A stretch of DNA of 64,000 nt, taken from Eucommia ulmoides. Taxonomy: Eukaryota; Streptophyta; Magnoliopsida; Garryales; Eucommiaceae. The stretch is from contig CM028332.1 of assembly GCA_016647705.1 (NCBI GenBank), positions 32,183,300 to 32,247,299 on the forward strand. The letters run 5' to 3'. This document shows, in pieces, positions 60,480 through 64,000 of the stretch (positions are counted from its first letter, which is position 1; the number at the start of each line of letters is the position of its first letter). Under the pieces are notes generated by a model. The model was not told where the DNA came from, did no database searches, and saw only the letters and a program-made list of their open reading frames with translations. The position numbers were made by a program, and so were the translations under genes.

Positions 60480-61390
60480 GACTGTGTGTGTCTAATAATG
60501 TTGATTTGAAGATCTAGGAAGAAGTATACAGCTCAGTATATGCAATGGATCCAGGCAATACCAAAATGTATCGGGATTTGTGATAATACTTTTGGTGGAA
60601 TGAAACAAAAAATTGCAGAATTTGTTACTAAGTGTCTCATATGTCAGCAAGTCAAGATCGAGCACCTTTGTTTAGTGAATTATTGCAGCATTTTCCTATC
60701 CCAAAATGAAAGTGAGAACATATCACGTTGGATTTTTTTTGGGATTATCTCGTATTCAAAAAGGGAATAATTCCATTTGGGTGATTGTTGATAGACTTAC
60801 TAAGTCTGCTCATTTTCTGGCCATGAAAATGACTTACTCTATGGATAAATACACAAAATTGTATATTGACGAGATTGTCATAGTGCATGGTACGTCGGTT
60901 TCCATAGTATCGGATAGAGATCCGAGATTTACATCGAAGTTTTGGCCAAGTCTTCAAGCTGCTCTGGTACCAAATTAAAATTCAGTACAGCTTTCCATCC
61001 TCAGACAGACGGCCAATTAGAGTGTACAATTCAAACATTGGATGATATCTTGAGGGGTTGTGTTCTAGAATTTATGGGTAGCTAGGATGATCATTTGCCA
61101 TTGATGGAATTTGCTTATCACAATATCTACCATTCGACAATTGAAATAACACTATATGAAGTCTTGTATGGCAGAAGATGTAGAACTCCAGTCTATTGGA
61201 CTGAAGTTGGAGAATAAAAATTGTTGATTCTTAACATAGCTCAGATGACAGCAGAAAATGTGAAAGTGATTCGAGAAAAACTAAAGATTACTCAGAGTCG
61301 ACAAAAGAGTTATGCTGACAAGCACAGATGACAATTGGAATTTGAAGTGGGTGATTACGAGTTTTACATATATCTCCTTAGAAAGACATC
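60480..61390 (+). pseudogene. Chromovirus integrase remnant
   Basis: The zinc-binding part is disrupted (FVTKCLICQQVK remains). The catalytic core shows [14 protein letters not shown] and [15 protein letters not shown], carrying two of the DDE acids, then AFHPQTDGQLE in another frame and a YGRRCRTPVYWTEVG block. Many frameshifts exist. Confidence 0.85.
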
Positions 61391-61770
61391 ATGAGATTTG
61401 GGAAGAAGGAAAAATTAAGTCCGAGGTACATCGGGCCATACGAGATTCTAAGAAGGGTCGGTACCGCTGCTTATCAACTAACCCTACCGCCAGAATTGTC
61501 TAGATTGCCTGATATTTTCCATATTTCAATTCTCAGGAAATATATACTAGATCTTTCCCATGTGTTGACTTCTCAACCAATCAAACTAAAGGAATACATA
61601 TCATACATTGACGAGGATGCAGATTCTAAGTCTTAAAAATCAAGTATTCCGGACGAAAATGATTTCGTTGGTGAAAGTGCTATGGCGCAGTCACTCCATG
61701 GAATAGGCGACGTGGGAAAGAGAAGAGGAGATGAGGAATAAATATCCGCATTTATTCGTTTAAGGTAACT
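61391..61770 (+). pseudogene. Chromodomain-bearing integrase tail remnant
   Basis: 61391-61636 keeps an open frame: RFGKKEKLSPRYIGPYEILR, LPPELSRLPDIFHISILRKY. A shifted frame then gives LVKVLWRSHSME, stop, ATWEREEEMRNKYPHLF. This chromodomain would have directed integration to particular chromatin. It is broken here. Confidence 0.85.
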
Positions 61771-61779
61771 AAAATTTCG

Positions 61780-61807
61780 GGACGAAATTTCTTTTAGGGG
61801 AGAAGGA
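61780..61807 (+). other. Chromovirus polypurine tract
   Basis: GGGACGAAATTTC is followed by TTTTAGGGGAGAAGG directly before the 3' LTR start at 61809. It primes plus-strand synthesis in gypsy elements. Confidence 0.85.
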
Positions 61808-61808
61808 T

Positions 61809-62148
61809 TATAAAGCCTAATTTTTGCTCATGCATATTTCTAGTTGCATTTTAGAATATTTAGAAAAATAATGGGGTTCATTGTGCTATTTAAATTTTAT
61901 TTTAAAATTTTTAGGGGTTATTGTGGTATTTAAAAGTTTGATTTTAAATATTTTAGGGGCTAATATGTTAATTTTAATTTTGACTTTTAAAAGTTGAGGG
62001 ATTATTAAGTTATTTAAAATATAATTTAAAAGTTTAGAATTATAATTAGTATTGAGATGATTAGCATAAATAAATAAATTAAAAATAGTAATAAAATGTG
62101 TGGTTAACATTGTTTCCTTCTTAAAGAAGGAAACAAGTTTAAACCATG

Positions 62149-62205
<57 letters not shown>

Positions 62206-64000
62206 GTATATGGGGGGAGGTTCATGACAAGTGGCAAAAAAAAAAGATAATATTGAAAAGGATGGTAGTCAAGAGCTTCCTATATATATATAAATGAAAA
62301 AAAATAAAAGTTACTTGTTTTGCCGAGAGCTTCTATTTTTTTTTTTCTTTTTTTAACTGTAAGTCGTGGACATATATATATACACCAAATATATATATAT
62401 ATTGTTAAAATAAAAATATATATATCACGTTTAATTTATGAGACTATTTATAGGGATATGTATACATGTATATTTATATACCAAAAATATATATACTTGG
62501 GTTAGAGAAATATAGTGTGTATAGATATATCTAGTTTGTGAAGAATACGATTTAAAATAAAATTTGTAAACTTTATTAAAATGACAATTTTTAGTATTTC
62601 GTTGAATAATAATATTATTAACAGTCACTTAATATTTTTCTGTAGATTAAATTATTAGTAAGAATAAATTTGTAATCGTTGTTATAATAATTTTTGTACC
62701 GTTAATATTGACTTAAGAAATGGGGCATTTAGTAAGTTCGTATAATAATAAAAAATAAAAAAAAATAGTAATGGGAAAAATTGCATTTTAGAGTCAAGTA
62801 TTGCATATTAGATTTATTTAAATAAATTATTTGTTTATGACAATTTTTAGTATTTTGTTAATTAATAATATTATTAACAGTCGATTAATAGTTTTCTATA
62901 GATTAAATTATTAATAGGAAGAATTTTGTAATCGTTGTTATGGTAATTTTTGTACAGTTAATATTGACTTAACAAATTGGGCATTTAATAAGTTCGTATA
63001 ATCAAAAAAATTGGGAATGAAAAAAATTGCATTTTAGTGTTACGCATTGCATATTAGATTCATTTAAATACATTCTTAGTTTACACCCAGTCGTTATTAG
63101 GTTCATAGGCGACGCCGTCCACGTCAACACTATGATAGTAGTGTATTCAGTAACACAAAAATCGAGGTGAGTGTATAAGTTCGTATAATCAAAAAAATTG
63201 GGAATGAAAAAAATTGCATTTTAGTGTTACGCATTGCATATTAGATTGATTTAAATACATTCTTAGTTTACACCCAGTTGTTGTTAGGTTCATAGGCGAC
63301 GTCGTCCACGTCAACATTATGATAGTAGTGTATTCAATAACACAAAAATCGAGGTGAGTGTACTATCTTCTATAAAAAATTGTCAAATTATATTTTCGTA
63401 TTAAATTGTGAAAAAATAAATATTTATTAAAATGGACAGTTTTATAACTTTAGATGGATCAAGTAAAAGTGATTGTGGAAAGTGATTTTTATTATTATCC
63501 GACTATGCCATAGTGTGATCCCGATAGGAAGGCATGTCATGCGGGATGTTGTGGTGACCTGACATGAGGGAAAGTCCTACAGATAGTTGTTGTTATTATT
63601 GTTGTTGTTGTTTTTATTGACTATTAATATGGTGGAGTCGAATATAGTATTGATTGTCAATATGATAGAGTTGAATATAGAATTGACAATATAATGTGAT
63701 GGAGTTGAATGTGTTGATGATATGGTGGTTTATACCACGTGTTGGCTGCTACCATTGGAGATATTAAATGGTCCTATCACTGATAATAACCTTATATTGT
63801 ATACTTGTATTGGTTATGGTACTGTCATAACTTTTGATCGTGAGGTGAAACGATCATATGGTTAGTAGAGAAATATGTGTGCGGTATTTTATTATATATC
63901 AAAATAATTTGATTATTTAATTTAAATGCATTTGTTTTATTTTAATAATAGTTGTGGAGTTTTATTTCGCCTCAGTGTGCGGCCATATTTATATTATGTT
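61809..64000 (+). repeat. 3' LTR of the chromovirus, partial, with tandem duplications
   Basis: It starts TATAAAGCC (the other copy has TGTAAGGCC) and runs off the window. An AC repeat with an AT tail lies at 62158-62205. Two segments are duplicated in tandem relative to the 5' LTR: about 245 bp (62581-62825 and 62826-63070) and about 187 bp (62990-63176 and 63177-63363). The GGTACTGTCATAAC/GATCGTGAGGTG motif lies at 63811-63858. Confidence 0.85.

Larger units (their letters stand above)
51949..64000 (+). mobile_element. Decayed Tekay/Del-type chromovirus (gypsy), runs off the window
   Basis: The 5' LTR (51949-57020, interrupted by a copia fragment) is followed by a primer-binding site, gag, protease, RT, RNase H, integrase, a chromodomain remnant, a polypurine tract and a 3' LTR that starts at 61809 and continues past the window end. 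The gene order and the VLWR..SHSME..ATWEREEEM-like chromodomain assign it to the chromoviral Tekay/Del lineage of Ty3-gypsy. Numerous stops and frameshifts make it non-coding. Confidence 0.85.

Overview
This is nuclear DNA of a flowering plant, probably a eudicot; I cannot name the species. The evidence is AT-rich sequence, one spliced housekeeping gene with short GT-AG introns, and dense nested plant transposons: Helitrons, hAT, MULE and Harbinger MITEs, TRIMs, and copia and gypsy LTR retrotransposons. No other intact protein gene, rRNA, tRNA or CRISPR array was found.

Gene region (1-8133). After about 4.8 kb of AT-rich sequence with old repeat debris, a seven-exon minus-strand gene (CDS 4862-7927) encodes the complete 204-residue 20S proteasome subunit beta type-3 (PBC). 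Its first coding exon holds only two codons. The short promoter has a TGGGCC box.

Helitron cluster (8134-23615). A hAT-like MITE appears split at its AT microsatellite by about 15 kb of four head-to-tail non-autonomous Helitrons (H1-H4). Each ends in a hairpin followed by CTRR-T or a decayed form of it. H1 and H2 are near-identical copies of about 3.2 kb. H3 carries a 1.57-kb solo LTR with a palindromic CGCCTAGGCG minisatellite. H4 carries a long-TIR element that itself contains an intact hAT MITE with an 8-bp target-site duplication (TSD).

Mixed repeats (23616-29057). This part holds a minisatellite, an 892-bp Pack-MULE with a 9-bp TSD that captured two exons and the intron of an EEF1AKMT4-like methyltransferase gene, and about 1.35 kb of spaced copies of the palindrome TGTTACATGTAACA inside a possible TIR element.

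Retrotransposon layers (29058-64000). A minus-strand gypsy element (29063-35576, TSD GTGAG) has lost most of its interior and part of its 5' LTR. An old plus-strand copia pol relic is split into three pieces (about 37505-37762, 44658-45332, 50157-50800). The first split is a structurally complete non-autonomous gypsy/LARD element (37763-44652) whose two LTRs separately gained a Harbinger-like MITE and a 409-bp TRIM. The second is a copia solo LTR (45333-50151) that holds a gypsy solo LTR. From 51949 to beyond the window end lies a decayed Tekay/Del-type chromovirus with gag zinc knuckles, protease, RT, RNase H, integrase and chromodomain remnants; a copia fragment interrupts its 5' LTR.

The genes do not form a pathway. 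PBC is the only gene likely to be functional and the rest is layered transposon history. The main points for follow-up are the Helitron array inside a MITE, the three palindrome-based repeat arrays, and a motif shared between different gypsy LTR families.
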